DNA of 64,000 bases from Tritrichomonas foetus (Eukaryota; Parabasalia; Tritrichomonadida; Tritrichomonadidae): assembly GCA_001839685.1 (NCBI GenBank), contig MLAK01000938.1, positions 36,016-100,015 on the forward strand, given 5' to 3'. The translations under genes and the position numbers were made by a program. Of the stretch, positions 9,501-18,656 are shown piece after piece. How positions within the stretch are numbered: position 1 is the first letter of the stretch; each line of letters begins with the position of its first letter. Under the pieces are notes generated by a model. It ran no database searches and had not been told where the DNA came from. It saw only the letters and a list, made by a program, of their open reading frames with translations.

Positions 9501-10654
9501 TCCAAGTTGTTACAGTTTTAGTTAAGAAATATCTGGGAATCATTTCATCTGTTGATTTGATTTCGGTTTTATCTAGTTTCATAGCAAAATCAGAAAAAGT
9601 TTCAATTCGTGAAGAAGCTGTTGGTTATTTAGGTGATGTTGCTAAAATTTTACCAATTACTGAAGAAAATGCCTGGTTTATCATTTTCGAAGCACTTGGG
9701 CAAAGTGGTCAAAATGAAGTTGATTCTGTTCGTGTTCAAAGTCATAATGTTTTCATTTCCATTATGAAAACAATTGATTTACCTTCAAGTTATTTAAAGA
9801 ATGCAATTGAAGGAGCTCTCCCACAATACTTCGAAGCAACTGATTTTAATCCACACGATAAATCCTTCTTTTCGTCAAACATTCGCTTTTTGAATCGTCT
9901 ATTCGAAGAAATTTTTGATAAAGAATGGCCAAAATACAAAGATTTTGAGAATGCTATTTATGAATGCTTGGTTAAATCTGCTTTAAGTATCAGCAAAGAA
10001 TTATCCAAAGCAACGCTTACTATTATTCAACACGAGTATATTATTAAAGAAAATAATGATAATATTCAAGAAAATGACCAAAATACTGATGGGAAAGTGA
10101 ATCCAGAAAAAACGGACAATACAGTACATAAAGTTAATAAGGGTATAAGTATTGACATCTTAGTTGATAGCTTAACTAAAATTGCTGAAAATGTTGATAA
10201 ATTATCAATTCGAAATGCAAGATATTTCTTATCGATTATTGAACTTTTCAACGAAGCAACAAAGCATGAACCTCGATTTTTGGACGTAATAAAAACTGCT
10301 ATACGAGTTTGCGAAGAAAAGAAGCTTTTTGTAATCTGGGCCCAATCACGATCATCCCTTTTGAAAGCGATGCAAAAGTTCAGTAATGAAATTGCAAATG
10401 ACATTGCTAAGTGTCTCAGCCTAACACTTTCAATTTACGTTGAAAATGACTTTTTGAAGAAAAATGAAAGTGATGAATCACTTGCATGGAACCAATCTGT
10501 TGTAGTTTCACTTCAAATGCTGAATAACATGAAAAAGGAGCTTTTTGCTTTGTGCTTTGAAGAATCCGCTGATTTCTTGCTCACAATTATTAGGGCTTAT
10601 TCATCAGAAGTTAGGAAGCAGGTGAGCATGGCAATGCAAAGGAAGCTTCTTTAA
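6575..10654 (+). CDS. SEC7-domain ARF guanine-nucleotide exchange factor (BIG/Sec7 type)
   Basis: A 1359-residue protein. The SEC7 catalytic domain spans about residues 445-640: it opens with KKGINFFIEHGF and contains the catalytic loop FQVPGEAQMIDRVMEQF, with the glutamic finger at E536, and the second conserved helix AFSALMLHTDAFHPNVKARM. Long helical regions flank it: an N-terminal part (DCB/HUS-like, 1-420) and a HEAT-like C-terminal part (about 700-1359). This architecture and length match BIG/Sec7p large ARF-GEFs, which activate ARF1 at the trans-Golgi, rather than small cytohesins. Residues about 1150-1190 are an Asn/Asp-rich linker. The frame is uninterrupted over 4 kb. Confidence 0.92.
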   Translation: MSQQSAGAFIPLIHSQLAELKKLCGSLFHRPVRDAVSNAEQFLQNVKPNDKLDLQTALAPFFTAIDDDHKLFQPTVLDCFYKIFRQSSSELFPSRDLTCHIINVLIKLDKCNSDELNLTCCNVCIACLRSPSGIHFCHGSLLRKMFRLLFRIYNNCENSNTFNSIQTSINETLLALFDSYTKPVSLVPAPSIEEFSELATSIIFENSLSIRKYLGPILEVGDYSPTIRDVDVFGVISLLSRIIELNKLKLRTIKLATNFLIFALQRDSKFFERSAFRLLLETKIHVACLSLTLDNRIELAEPTAELFVTIWKRFAPLYTEGLNAVLVKGLQTTLTSPDHLVLIRSLTIYQKLAKYPQLFVDAFVNYDCDRSGFFDNVWENTLNLIVKLAYPDINKKSAVQVLAIEVVDDFLGALWDYYSNTKENESKATQEEAPQEFFQAKKTKDVFSKGLLLFKKSFKKGINFFIEHGFCENTPQSVADFLWNNPALDPGEVGQLIGDKDRVETLKCFTNHFDFRNLTFEQAFRQFLQKFQVPGEAQMIDRVMEQFGSKFYNDNPTLFSCADTVYVLAFSALMLHTDAFHPNVKARMTLEQFLINNKGIDNGADMPVEFLTELYKGITSKQIYVANTKTGSAPANSSLLTREQRADLYKNQCQMTLNEARNRSTNSSSSSNRIFHRSESPLFIGPMFQSIWGGALAVLTMTFEKSDDPKIYQRCLSGLSNSVHIASHCFIESALDTLVDSFGTFTCLRKGLREAKQKNIECTNALLKIALEDKNFLRGAWEIVMGELSALDQMQVLSQNFNVDDMKQLFASTPELDRESIVDFIRAVCTTSNAELNENPPRFFLLEQVRIVAVFNMERPRYIWLPIWDIIGDYLRNISCSQDMNLSLMGVNTLTQIAKAFLDQPELTQFHFQRHFMLPFQQVFEKQVSNDVRDYVLENLLKIVNDSGDKLQSGWSVIFELLTIASIDGLSQERAFQVVTVLVKKYLGIISSVDLISVLSSFIAKSEKVSIREEAVGYLGDVAKILPITEENAWFIIFEALGQSGQNEVDSVRVQSHNVFISIMKTIDLPSSYLKNAIEGALPQYFEATDFNPHDKSFFSSNIRFLNRLFEEIFDKEWPKYKDFENAIYECLVKSALSISKELSKATLTIIQHEYIIKENNDNIQENDQNTDGKVNPEKTDNTVHKVNKGISIDILVDSLTKIAENVDKLSIRNARYFLSIIELFNEATKHEPRFLDVIKTAIRVCEEKKLFVIWAQSRSSLLKAMQKFSNEIANDIAKCLSLTLSIYVENDFLKKNESDESLAWNQSVVVSLQMLNNMKKELFALCFEESADFLLTIIRAYSSEVRKQVSMAMQRKLL

Positions 10655-11160
10655 TTTTAGCTTTTCTTTTTTATATAATTTTTATGCAATTTTTATTATG
10701 TTTTTTTTTTTTTTTAGTAAAATGATTATTTTTTCATGTTATTCATTTTGCATTTATATATTCATTTTGATTTCCACTTTAGTTTCCGGAACCTTTATAT
10801 TTTGATAATAAAATTTTGATTCAATAATAATTCATTTCTGATGAAAATTGTGCTCATGATTATTTCAAGCAAAATGACAAACAGATCAAATATTGTTTAC
10901 ATGAGCATACATGTATATAAATAACAATAATTTGCGATTAATGTGATGAACCCAAATTTTTTGAATAGCTTTTCAAAAAATTGTATGACTTTTTTCAATG
11001 TTTTCAAACAATATTTGACAGGAAATATTAAACGTCATCAAGAAAACCAATGAAATGAATAATTTCTCTCTGATTTGACCTTTATGTAAACTTTTTATGA
11101 ATCTCAAGGTCAAACATAATCACCTTTCCATTTTATTAAAGGGATTATCTTTTCCATCAA
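10655..11160. other. Intergenic region with T15 tract
   Basis: About 500 AT-rich bases between two plus-strand genes. A run of 15 T lies at 10701-10715, probably in the 3' flank of the SEC7 gene. No ORF or structured repeat seen. Confidence 0.5.
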
Positions 11161-11862
11161 ATGTCATTCGCACCAAGATCGCCACCATCAGTAAAAGCAG
11201 TTTCCGTCACCAGCTCGAAGCTTTCAAACACGCAAAAGAAGAAGAAAGCCCTTCCGCCAGCCCCTCCTAGCGTATCATTTTCAAAGCGATTTCAGAACGT
11301 CCTCTTCTCACTCTACAATCCTCAGGATCGCGAAAAACTAATATACGACACACTCCCACCAATGTCGGAAGTCAAAGAATCACGACCACCCAAAGAAGAT
11401 CCACCAGAATTCAATTCACCATTATGCGCTTATAAAATCAGAGTCGATCTCGAAGAAGACGGAGAAACTCGTAAAAAATTACTTACCGATTTTCATAATC
11501 GCTCAGCAGAACTCGTAAACGAACTCAGCCTCAAAGAATATGATCAGATAAAAGTATCAATGGTTCCTTTCGACGTCGAACGAACAGCCGAAGACAGAAG
11601 TGTAACAGAAAGACAGCATATCCTGGACGAGCGAATCAGGGAAGTCCAGGACGCCCGCTCGACTGCATCGTATCGATCGCGAGATATCGCTCGGAAGAAG
11701 AAAATGGAGGAGGACCAGGCAAGCTTCGCTGGAAGGAGACAGAAGAACCAGGAGGCGCAGAGAATGATGGTCGAGGCGCCAAACGACTACTCCTCGCCGT
11801 CACTCGCGAGGGGGAAAATAAAGAGAGAGGAAGCAGAGAGGCGCGCCCGTGGTGGAAAATGA
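11161..11862 (+). CDS. Hypothetical charged protein
   Basis: A 233-residue protein that I do not recognise. Residues 1-50 are Ser/Pro/Lys-rich, with a KKKK run and a PPAPPS stretch. Residues about 85-145 look folded (CAYKIRVDLEED, LSLKEYDQIKVSMVPF). Residues about 145-233 are strongly charged and rich in Arg, Glu and Gln, with coiled-coil-like spacing (ERQHILDERIREVQDAR). No signal peptide or membrane segment is present. The last third is clearly richer in G and C than the neighbouring genes. The composition would suit a cytoskeletal or flagellar component, but nothing proves that. Confidence 0.75.
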   Translation: MSFAPRSPPSVKAVSVTSSKLSNTQKKKKALPPAPPSVSFSKRFQNVLFSLYNPQDREKLIYDTLPPMSEVKESRPPKEDPPEFNSPLCAYKIRVDLEEDGETRKKLLTDFHNRSAELVNELSLKEYDQIKVSMVPFDVERTAEDRSVTERQHILDERIREVQDARSTASYRSRDIARKKKMEEDQASFAGRRQKNQEAQRMMVEAPNDYSSPSLARGKIKREEAERRARGGK

Positions 11863-12204
11863 AAAGAAGATAGCATGTGTTGAAGAAAAAGAAACAGATT
11901 TTTTTGATTTTATTTTTTAAAATTCCTATTTTAATGATTTCTGTGTTGAACCTGTTTATTTGTTTTTGTTTTATTTGTTTGATTTTGTTTTTGTTTTATT
12001 TATTTGATTTGGTTATGTTGTTTTGTTTTTGTTTTATTTGATTTTGTTTTGTTTGTTTGATTTGGTTTTATTGATTCGATATTATATGATGTTTAATATG
12101 AAACGAATATGTTCAAAGATAAAAAACGAAAGATATAAATATCTCTGAAAAAGGAAATGAAGAAAATGTTAGCTATATTTTTTATTTAAAATTCTTGAAC
12201 AATA
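11863..12204. repeat. T/G-rich simple repeat in 3' flank
   Basis: Positions about 11950-12070 are built from variants of TTTGTTTTTGTTTTATTTG and TTTGATTTTG. The 20-base segment at 11977-11996 also occurs, in sense orientation relative to the adjacent gene, in the 3' flank of the gene at 53364-54185. No coding potential. Confidence 0.7.
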
Positions 12205-14298
12205 TTACTTCCTTTTGGATAGAGGGAAGACTTGTAGCCATTCTTCATTAAAAGCGACAAATCGCGGGAACTTAATCTTCGCTGCTGTCTTTTTATCGAA
12301 AATTTCTAAAGCTTCCAAAACCGTGTTTGCAATTGAATTCAATACTGCATTTCTCGACGCGGAGTGTTTGATAATCATATCAATGATTTCATCGTGCTTG
12401 AGGAGGTCTGATCGAGAATCAGAGTGAATAATAAATCTGTAAAATGCAAACATACATTGTATTTGAATGTCAATATCTTCACTATGCCATTTGAAGATGT
12501 TTATAACTTTATCTACAACTTTTGCCTCTTGTAAAGTCTTTGCAGGTTCTTTAAAGAGGGAAACTGAAGAAACAAACATAACAATTTCTAAATGTAATTG
12601 TGATTTTGCACTTTGATTCGAAAGAATCTGAATTATTAAATTAACAAAGTCATTTCGACTTGTGAAAAATTTAGCGCGATTATTATTCATTTTCGCACGT
12701 GAAGAAACAGCGAAAATATCAGCAAGAATATCCATGTTTCTTGCATTATTTAAGCAGCCTTTAACAATTTCTTCGTCGAAACCATCAATTAATGATGGTT
12801 GGTTATCAGCCACGTTTCTAATCATTTTGAGAAGAATTTTATTTTCTTGAGTTTGTTTCGAAGTTGCTTGAGCAAACATATTCTTTAGATTGGAAGTTGT
12901 AAAGACTGATGATTGAGCAATAGTTTGAGCACATTCTTTGTCGCATGAAAGCTTCATTAAAATTACAAGAGATATCATTCGTTCTTCACAGTTTGCTGTT
13001 GTAGCAGAAATTAAAGCATTGAGAATTGCAGGATCTCTGAACAAAGCGTCTGAATTTTCAGCTGAAGTACAATTATAGAAAAATTTAATTAATGGTGATC
13101 GAATTTCATTAACACTTGAAAATCGAGCAAGAGCTGGGAGTAATTCTTGGTTCTTGAATTCTGTGATGCATTCTTTATGGAAGGAAAATGTAAATAACAA
13201 TTCAAGAGATTCACGAAGGACAGCTGGATTTGGTTGTTTCTTTGGCACAAATATGTTCTGTATTAATGATTTAACAATATCTTCATAAGGAACATCACCC
13301 CAATTTGTGGAGATATTTGCTATTCTTCTCAAAAACCTAAGAGTGAGAGTCACTAATTCAACACTTTGTCGAGTTAGTAGTAAGCAAAGTGGTGTTACAA
13401 TATCTTTATTCACCATTTTTCTCATTGCTGTTGGATTTTCAGCAAGATTGAATAACAAACCTACAACATGCTTTAAAAGTGAGTTTTGTGTTGAAATATA
13501 TGATTGAAGCTTATCTTTATCTAAGTTCTTGTTAGCAACATTTGATAAAACAACTTGTGCGTGTAATAAAGATAATGACATTGATCCGATTCTGAATTTT
13601 GTCAGAATTTCTTGATAGTTTGAAAAGGCAGACATTCTTTCAAGAATTTGAATGATACAAATGCAAGCTGGTAATGAAGAAGTATTGAACTTCTTCAAGC
13701 TATTAATTAAAGTATTCATCAGAGGTTCATGTTGAATAATAAGAGACAGGTTTCTATCATATTTGGAAATTTCAACAAGATTTGATAAAGTTTTAATGCA
13801 TTCTGTTTCATTGCCAAAGAAAATCTTATTAAGTGAATCATGCAATAAATTGTCAACTTCTGCTTTAGAAAGCTTAAGGGCAAGTTGTGGAGCAGCTTCT
13901 GAAGCTTTTTTTTGTGGCTCCTGTGATTGAGATTTGATCTGATTGGATGAGCCGTTTCGTGGCATTGCCGTGATAGGTTTTCCAATTGACATTCGGAGAT
14001 CGTTGAGAGCGCGAAGAAGAAGAGGGCGGTTGCTTTCCGGAAGTAATTCTGATTGGCCAATTAGCGAGTCAGCAATCTCCTCAATATCGCTGCCCTGCGT
14101 GAGACCACTGAATGTAATTTGAATCGATTTGTCTTTGGTTCGACTTGCTACTAAATTGTATTGATAATCTAAGACATCAACCTGAATTTGATAGTGAACA
14201 ATGATAGAACTCGTGGTTGGAGATGGTTCGAGATCGCCTGGTATCACCTGACGGGTGATGTTATAACATCCTTCGTTGGGGTCGCCATATCCACGCAT
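12205..14298 (-). CDS. KAP3: Kinesin-2 associated protein (KAP/KAP3)
   Basis: A 697-residue armadillo-repeat protein. KAP is the non-motor subunit of heterotrimeric kinesin-2, the anterograde motor of intraflagellar transport. Segments align along the family: VHYQIQVDVLD near the N-terminus (family VHYEVEATIL), LTKFRIGSMSLSLL (family THYKIGALCMNII), LAENPTAMRKMVNKDIVTPL (family [20 protein letters not shown]), LLKMIRNVADNQP (family LLMKMIRNISQHD) and a C-terminal AFNEEWLQVF (family WHNSQWLEMV). The frame is open to an ATG at 14358, but an exact initiator at 14339-14345 lies inside that extension, so I use the next ATG at 14298 (MRGYGDPNEG). It lacks the long glycine-rich tail of animal KAP3. 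Confidence 0.85.
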   Translation of the reverse strand: MRGYGDPNEGCYNITRQVIPGDLEPSPTTSSIIVHYQIQVDVLDYQYNLVASRTKDKSIQITFSGLTQGSDIEEIADSLIGQSELLPESNRPLLLRALNDLRMSIGKPITAMPRNGSSNQIKSQSQEPQKKASEAAPQLALKLSKAEVDNLLHDSLNKIFFGNETECIKTLSNLVEISKYDRNLSLIIQHEPLMNTLINSLKKFNTSSLPACICIIQILERMSAFSNYQEILTKFRIGSMSLSLLHAQVVLSNVANKNLDKDKLQSYISTQNSLLKHVVGLLFNLAENPTAMRKMVNKDIVTPLCLLLTRQSVELVTLTLRFLRRIANISTNWGDVPYEDIVKSLIQNIFVPKKQPNPAVLRESLELLFTFSFHKECITEFKNQELLPALARFSSVNEIRSPLIKFFYNCTSAENSDALFRDPAILNALISATTANCEERMISLVILMKLSCDKECAQTIAQSSVFTTSNLKNMFAQATSKQTQENKILLKMIRNVADNQPSLIDGFDEEIVKGCLNNARNMDILADIFAVSSRAKMNNNRAKFFTSRNDFVNLIIQILSNQSAKSQLHLEIVMFVSSVSLFKEPAKTLQEAKVVDKVINIFKWHSEDIDIQIQCMFAFYRFIIHSDSRSDLLKHDEIIDMIIKHSASRNAVLNSIANTVLEALEIFDKKTAAKIKFPRFVAFNEEWLQVFPLSKRK

Positions 14299-14338
14299 TG
14301 AACGTTTAAAATTCGCAAATATATTTAACCGGAAATTT

Positions 14339-14345
14339 AAGGTGA
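14339..14345 (-). promoter_or_regulatory. Inr-like element of the KAP gene
   Basis: TCACCTT on the minus strand fits the trichomonad initiator TCAYNWW. A predicted +1 at 14343 gives a 45-base leader to the ATG at 14298 and would leave the ATG at 14358 outside the mRNA. Confidence 0.5.
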
Positions 14346-14596
14346 AACCTATATACATTAGAGGTCAAATTATGGGTTTATTCAAAATAAAATTTCGAAG
14401 ACGACAACTGATTCAAATATACTGGCCAAATAAGCTGTCAAATATGACATAAAACGTTAGTCACAAATCAATATCATCAAAATCATCATCATTGATAAGA
14501 ATAAAACTCAAGTTTTGGAAAATTAAATTAGAATATGTGTTAATGCATATTATGAATAAATAAATAAAATACTATTGAATCAACATTATAAACAAT

Positions 14597-17386
14597 TTAT
14601 TTAGTTACATTATTTTTGGCAATCAAAGATTCTAATAATTTTTGATTAGGTGGAGAAAGTTGACCACAGAAATTTTTATATTCATCACCAAGATGAACAC
14701 ATGCATTTGCAATAATTAATAAAGCTGCATATTTTGTATTAATATTTCCCAAGCCCTCAATTATTCTATCTTTTATTCTCATCATTGCTTCTACTGCTTC
14801 AGTGCGATCAGAATAGCAAATTGATCGAGCAAATGACTTGTAAGCAGCTGCTGTTGGAACAAATGAATTTGCAATTAATAAACAACAATTTGGATCAGTT
14901 TCACATCTCTGATTCAAAGCATTTGTAACAGCTCCAACAATTGCACTTTCTTTTGATTCAGTCAATGGAATTAAATAATCAACGAAACGTGGATCAAACC
15001 GATGGGATTCACGAATTGCTGCAATTGATAAAAGTAATAATGACGAATCTGTTGGAGGCACTTCCAAAAGTGTTTCAAAATCAATTGGTTCGCCATTTTT
15101 AGCTTTATTTATTTCATTTACAAGTCTTGCTGGTAAATCATCTCTCTTTTCGGAATTAAATATTTGATAAATAGTCGGAATTTGATCATGAATTTCATCT
15201 AAAATTTCTTCACGGTCATTTTGAGGCATTGAAGAAAAAAGTGCTTCGCATTTTATTGGATTTAATTCATAAATTTTTTTAATTAATGAAAATACTTCAA
15301 AATGATATTGTTCATATTGTCTATTTGCAATGGTATTTAGAACAGCATAGGTTTGGAATTCAATATCATCTGGAACCTTTGCAGCAACTTTCAGAAGGAA
15401 GCCATTGATATATGATAACTTTGAGTATTTAAGTAACCGAGCAAGTGGTAATTCACCAATAGAAGAGGCGATTATATTTAAGCATTTCATTCCATATTCT
15501 TCATCTTCAGGAAGATCCAACAATATTTGAGAAATGTAAGGCATTAAGGAATTTCTGTAATTGTTACAAAGAATCTGCAAAAGTGAAACAGCTGAATCAA
15601 TTCCATCTTCTTCATTTAAGTCCATAACAATAAGATCAACTGCATCTTGCATGTGTCCATACATCAATGGCTTTACATTTTCTATAAATTCAGCCAGACC
15701 TTTGGTGTTTCTTTCTTCATAGAATTTCTGGAATATTTCATCAGCATTGTCAAGTTCATTTTCTTGCAGATGATTATCATCCTGTATTAATTCATTATTT
15801 ATATTATCATCGTTGTTAATATAATTGCCATTATTGTTAGAGTTAGCATTATGGTCATTTTGATTATTTTTTAGTGGTTCATCATTGTCATCGTTGTCAA
15901 GGATGAGGTCTTGGAAATCTTTGTTTGAAACACCATGATTGACAATTTTTGACTCTTCATCATTAAATTTCTTTGGCTTTTCCAGACTTTTGGTTTTCTC
16001 TTTTGTTTGTGATCGTTCTTTAATATTTGTAGGAACAGGAATTCCAGAAATATCCAAATTGCTCACAAGCTGACGAACATGTGGCGATGAATCTTTTTTC
16101 ATTTCAATTAAAATTGCATCAAAATTTTTTGATAGTCCTTGTGTCCATTTCTTTTTAGCAATAATCATAGACTTAGCAACAACAATTCTTACTTCATCGC
16201 CTGAATGTTCTGACAATTCAATTAAAGTTTTCTTTATATTTTTACCTTGAACATAACCAACAAAATTAGTGATTGCTAGTTCAGCAGACTTGGCAATAAC
16301 AAAAGTTCCATGTATTGCTTTGGTAATAACTGATGAAATTAGCCATTCACTGTGTTGATCCATTAAATTACCAAATTGTTTTGCAAGAGCAACAAGAGAT
16401 AAGCATGTTTGTTTAAATAAAGCTGATCTTGCATCAATTAAACAATCACTATAAGAATCATTAATTAAACGAAGATTCTTAACAAATTCTTCTGGCTTTG
16501 AAGTTCCTCTGGCATGTGATACAAGAATTTTTAATCCTTCCATTCTATCTTGCCAATCTGCACTTCTTTTAAGCATTTGAGAAAGTTTGTCAAATGGACA
16601 AGGTGATGTTATAGGTGAAAAGTCAGGTAATGGTTCATTAAATTCTTTTATGAGAAGTTCTTCAATTTCATCATTAGAATTAATTTGTGGAGCATCAATA
16701 GCATCAGCATATGATTGAGTTAGAGTCCCACTTTTTTTAGCTGCTTGCTCCCCCTTCAAACGAGAGATCACATCATTGGCTCCATTTCCAAAATCACTTC
16801 TTAATTTTTTCTCAATAAAAGTTGGATTTTTTTCATAAATAACTTTAAGAATGGTAAATGCATGAGTTCTTGGAATTTTGGCATTTTGATTCATAATCGC
16901 AAAAATATCATCCAAATATTTATTCGTTTTAAAATCCGGAAAATTTGTAATAGTTGAATGAAAAAGAATTAAAGCTGATTCTTTTAAATATTGATTTTTT
17001 GATGATAAATGTTCTTTCATACTATCCCAGAAAACCGTTGGTGTTAATATTGGAACAAGAGAATCAGCTAATAATAGTGCCTCTTCGCGCGTCATTCTTT
17101 TATTATTTCCTAAAGGGTTTGTTAAACTTTGGAGTAATTTTTTCGGGAAATCATCTGGATATTGTTTTTCTAATATATGCTTAATAATCGAAATTGTTGT
17201 TCGAGTTGATGTAGACGGAAGTGTCCTGCTGAGCAAGGGAAGAATGTCATGGCATAATGGTTTTATATCTTTTGGTGATATATTCTCTTCTGAGCTAAGG
17301 GTTTCGTCGATGCTTACGAGTACTTTATATAATTGGTCTCCTGATACTTTTGAAATCAATTGGATTGTCGCATTGAGAGAACTCAT
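14597..17386 (-). CDS. CLASP-like TOG/HEAT microtubule-binding protein
   Basis: A 929-residue helical-repeat protein. Residues about 265-460 match a CLASP-N/TOG domain: DWQDRMEGLKILVSHARG is the typical first intra-HEAT loop (D-W-x-x-R-x-E-x-L), followed by ARSALFKQTCLSLVALAKQ and VIAKSAELAITNFV, which match the family's R-x-x-V-x-x-A-C-x-x-L-x-x-L-A pattern. Earlier helices (1-200) may be another HEAT array. Residues about 465-590 are a basic then Asn/Asp-rich disordered linker (NNDEPLKNNQNDHNANSNNN), and helices resume to the end. CLASP proteins promote microtubule rescue. It follows the KAP gene on the same strand. Confidence 0.72.
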   Translation of the reverse strand: MSSLNATIQLISKVSGDQLYKVLVSIDETLSSEENISPKDIKPLCHDILPLLSRTLPSTSTRTTISIIKHILEKQYPDDFPKKLLQSLTNPLGNNKRMTREEALLLADSLVPILTPTVFWDSMKEHLSSKNQYLKESALILFHSTITNFPDFKTNKYLDDIFAIMNQNAKIPRTHAFTILKVIYEKNPTFIEKKLRSDFGNGANDVISRLKGEQAAKKSGTLTQSYADAIDAPQINSNDEIEELLIKEFNEPLPDFSPITSPCPFDKLSQMLKRSADWQDRMEGLKILVSHARGTSKPEEFVKNLRLINDSYSDCLIDARSALFKQTCLSLVALAKQFGNLMDQHSEWLISSVITKAIHGTFVIAKSAELAITNFVGYVQGKNIKKTLIELSEHSGDEVRIVVAKSMIIAKKKWTQGLSKNFDAILIEMKKDSSPHVRQLVSNLDISGIPVPTNIKERSQTKEKTKSLEKPKKFNDEESKIVNHGVSNKDFQDLILDNDDNDEPLKNNQNDHNANSNNNGNYINNDDNINNELIQDDNHLQENELDNADEIFQKFYEERNTKGLAEFIENVKPLMYGHMQDAVDLIVMDLNEEDGIDSAVSLLQILCNNYRNSLMPYISQILLDLPEDEEYGMKCLNIIASSIGELPLARLLKYSKLSYINGFLLKVAAKVPDDIEFQTYAVLNTIANRQYEQYHFEVFSLIKKIYELNPIKCEALFSSMPQNDREEILDEIHDQIPTIYQIFNSEKRDDLPARLVNEINKAKNGEPIDFETLLEVPPTDSSLLLLSIAAIRESHRFDPRFVDYLIPLTESKESAIVGAVTNALNQRCETDPNCCLLIANSFVPTAAAYKSFARSICYSDRTEAVEAMMRIKDRIIEGLGNINTKYAALLIIANACVHLGDEYKNFCGQLSPPNQKLLESLIAKNNVTK

Positions 17387-18656
17387 AATTTCGTTGCCGT
17401 TTATTAATTCAATTTTGAGCGAATTTTGATAACTTTTTGAAAAACAAATCTTTAGTTAATAAAATACTAATTAACCAAATATATCCCCGTGATCACCTAA
17501 ATGGTGGAGTAATGATGCCACTAATTGGCGTGTAAATATCTTTGTTATTTTAATAAAAGAATCAAAAACAAAAGCCAATATGACACAATTTTATTATGAA
17601 TATAAATGGAAAAGTATAAAATATGGAAATGTAGTAATTTTGTTAAAATAATTTTTTACAAATTCTGGTACAAAAAAATCTAATGTTTGACTTCATAGTT
17701 TATTTACATCAATACCAAAATGCTTTTTTCCGAGAATAGCTTGTTGTTTCACTTTGAATATGATAAGTTATTTTCACTTTTCGTTAACCAATAACGTATC
17801 CAAGTTTTAATAGGTAATTATTACATAATAATTGGTATATAATGCCAGAATACCCCGATAATCATAAGAAAATGATTGTTTAAGTTTGATGTGATGTAAA
17901 CTATTCAATTTTGAGTTTCTCAAACTTAAAATATCTGGATTCCATAAATTGTATTTGGAATAAAAATTGTATTTTCAAGTAATAAATTTAATACTAATGA
18001 TAGATAAACAAAATTTTAAAAAACACCACTTCTATGATATTCATTCCGAATTCTTTTCTTTCTAAATTTTAATGTTCCGCTTCATGCAATTATTCTTTGA
18101 GGTGATAAAAATCTGGTAGTACTGGAAATTAAACATAATTTTCCAACAATGATAAATTATGATTTTTTTTTAAAAAAAAATTCGCTTTTTCGGCAAGCAG
18201 AGTCTTAGAAGTGCACCAATTTCATATAATTGGTCATAAACGATGATTTATAAAAAAATATAATTGAAATATATTGGCTTGATGAAATTTTTCGGGCTGT
18301 TTCTGTTTTATATTTTCTTTTACTTTCATTTTGAAAATCTCAACCAAATATAGTTATTTTGGCTCTTATTATTATTTCAAATAACCAAAAATGCGGGAAA
18401 TTGATCATATAAAGAGAAATAAGAATAGAAAAGAAAGCCGCATTTTATTCCTAAAAACTAGAATGACAAACTTAGCAGTTCGTGATAAAATTGATCAACA
18501 TTTCATTAAAACATATGTCATAATCATAAAAACAGCCTTTTAAAAAAAAGAACAATCATACAATAATAATAAGTGAACAAATTAAATATATATCATCAAT
18601 CAAATATCTATCATCAATCAAATATAAATCCGTAAAAAGAAAAAAGTAAAAAAAAA
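17387..18656. other. Long intergenic region
   Basis: About 1.27 kb of AT-rich sequence, the longest gene-free stretch here. It holds the inverted repeat at 17879-17930, an A/T tract near 18164-18180, a short palindrome (ACCAATT...AATTGGT, about 18218-18236) and two copies of TATCATCAATCAAATAT near 18590-18625. I found no gene or decayed gene in it. Confidence 0.5.
17879..17930. repeat. 11-base perfect inverted repeat
   Basis: TTTAAGTTTGA at 17879-17889 and TCAAACTTAAA at 17920-17930 are exact reverse complements separated by 30 bases. Confidence 0.7.
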
